Source: Nitrosarchaeum sp.
GTDB lineage: Archaea; Thermoproteota; Nitrososphaeria; Nitrososphaerales; Nitrosopumilaceae
Length of the DNA stretch: 42,132 nucleotides
Assembly (NCBI GenBank): GCA_021414365.1
Contig: JAIOOR010000012.1
Location: 1 to 42,132, forward strand
Reading direction: 5' to 3'
Shown here: one piece after another, positions 42,089 through 42,132 of the stretch
Numbering within the stretch: position 1 is the stretch's first letter
How the letters are laid out: each line of letters opens with the position of its first letter
The notes under the pieces: generated by a model
What the model saw: only the letters and a program-made list of their open reading frames with translations
Told to the model about the DNA's origin: nothing
Database searches by the model: none
Translations under genes and position numbers: made by a program

Positions 42089-42132
42089 TATTTTTACTTC
42101 TATTCCATTAATGTCAAAGCATGTCTGTATGT

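Noticed and set aside
1-42132. tRNA, rRNA, CRISPR arrays, insertion sequences
   Set aside because: I looked through the intergenic stretches on both strands and found no tRNA TPsiC-like motif with cloverleaf, no rRNA stretch, no regularly spaced direct repeats and no transposase gene.

Overview
The window is a low-GC, very gene-dense archaeal chromosome segment. It most resembles a marine ammonia-oxidising thaumarchaeon (Nitrosopumilus-like). Supporting evidence: the archaeal nurA-herA-mre11-rad50 repair operon, an archaeal Rpo7/Spt4 pair, a PEFG-CTERM surface protein, a secreted protein with thaumarchaeal surface-type repeats, a membrane-anchored double blue-copper protein beside a haem farnesyltransferase, a class III PHA synthase, an archaeal GTP-dependent dephospho-CoA kinase, and many leaderless genes with GTG or TTG starts and a TATA box about 25 bases upstream. 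The genus assignment is inference; no rRNA or tRNA gene was found to confirm it.

Layout. 1-4868: the minus-strand repair operon nurA, herA, mre11, rad50, with rad50 running off the left edge. 5027-7008: two divergent surface proteins flanking a palindrome, then a decayed Fic-domain remnant. 7209-9074: nadX and nadA, which with nadC at 16728-17546 cover aspartate to nicotinate mononucleotide. 9111-9228: a candidate structured RNA. 9446-16727: a methionine-rich membrane protein, an agmatinase-type ureohydrolase, a convergent P5C dehydrogenase and proline dehydrogenase pair, a flavin reductase with a C2H2 zinc-finger gene, and small proteins. 17584-20647: spt4 and rpo7, Mrp/NBP35 and dephospho-CoA kinase, a probable box C/D guide RNA, and a SprT-like protein. 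20697-22736: a proton-pumping pyrophosphatase.

22733-34868 looks like an energy-storage and stress region: an MFS transporter, PhaC, an MgtA-type P-ATPase, five universal stress proteins, a two-domain Cdc48-like AAA ATPase interrupted by a single frameshift and co-directional with a small basic protein and two USPs, and a PPK2 polyphosphate kinase. 34924-41073 holds an amino-acid permease, a polytopic membrane protein (possibly UbiA-like), a cupin, an O-methyltransferase, a cyclophilin-like protein, a JAMM isopeptidase-like protein, the double cupredoxin and ctaB. The right end (41339-42132) looks like a zone of truncated genes.

The observations most worth pursuing are the small basic protein/Cdc48/USP/USP unit with its frameshift, the unassigned structured RNA at 9111-9228, the probable C/D sRNA at 20119-20178, the 14-residue methionine repeats at 9446-10243, and the Fic remnant at 6793-7008.
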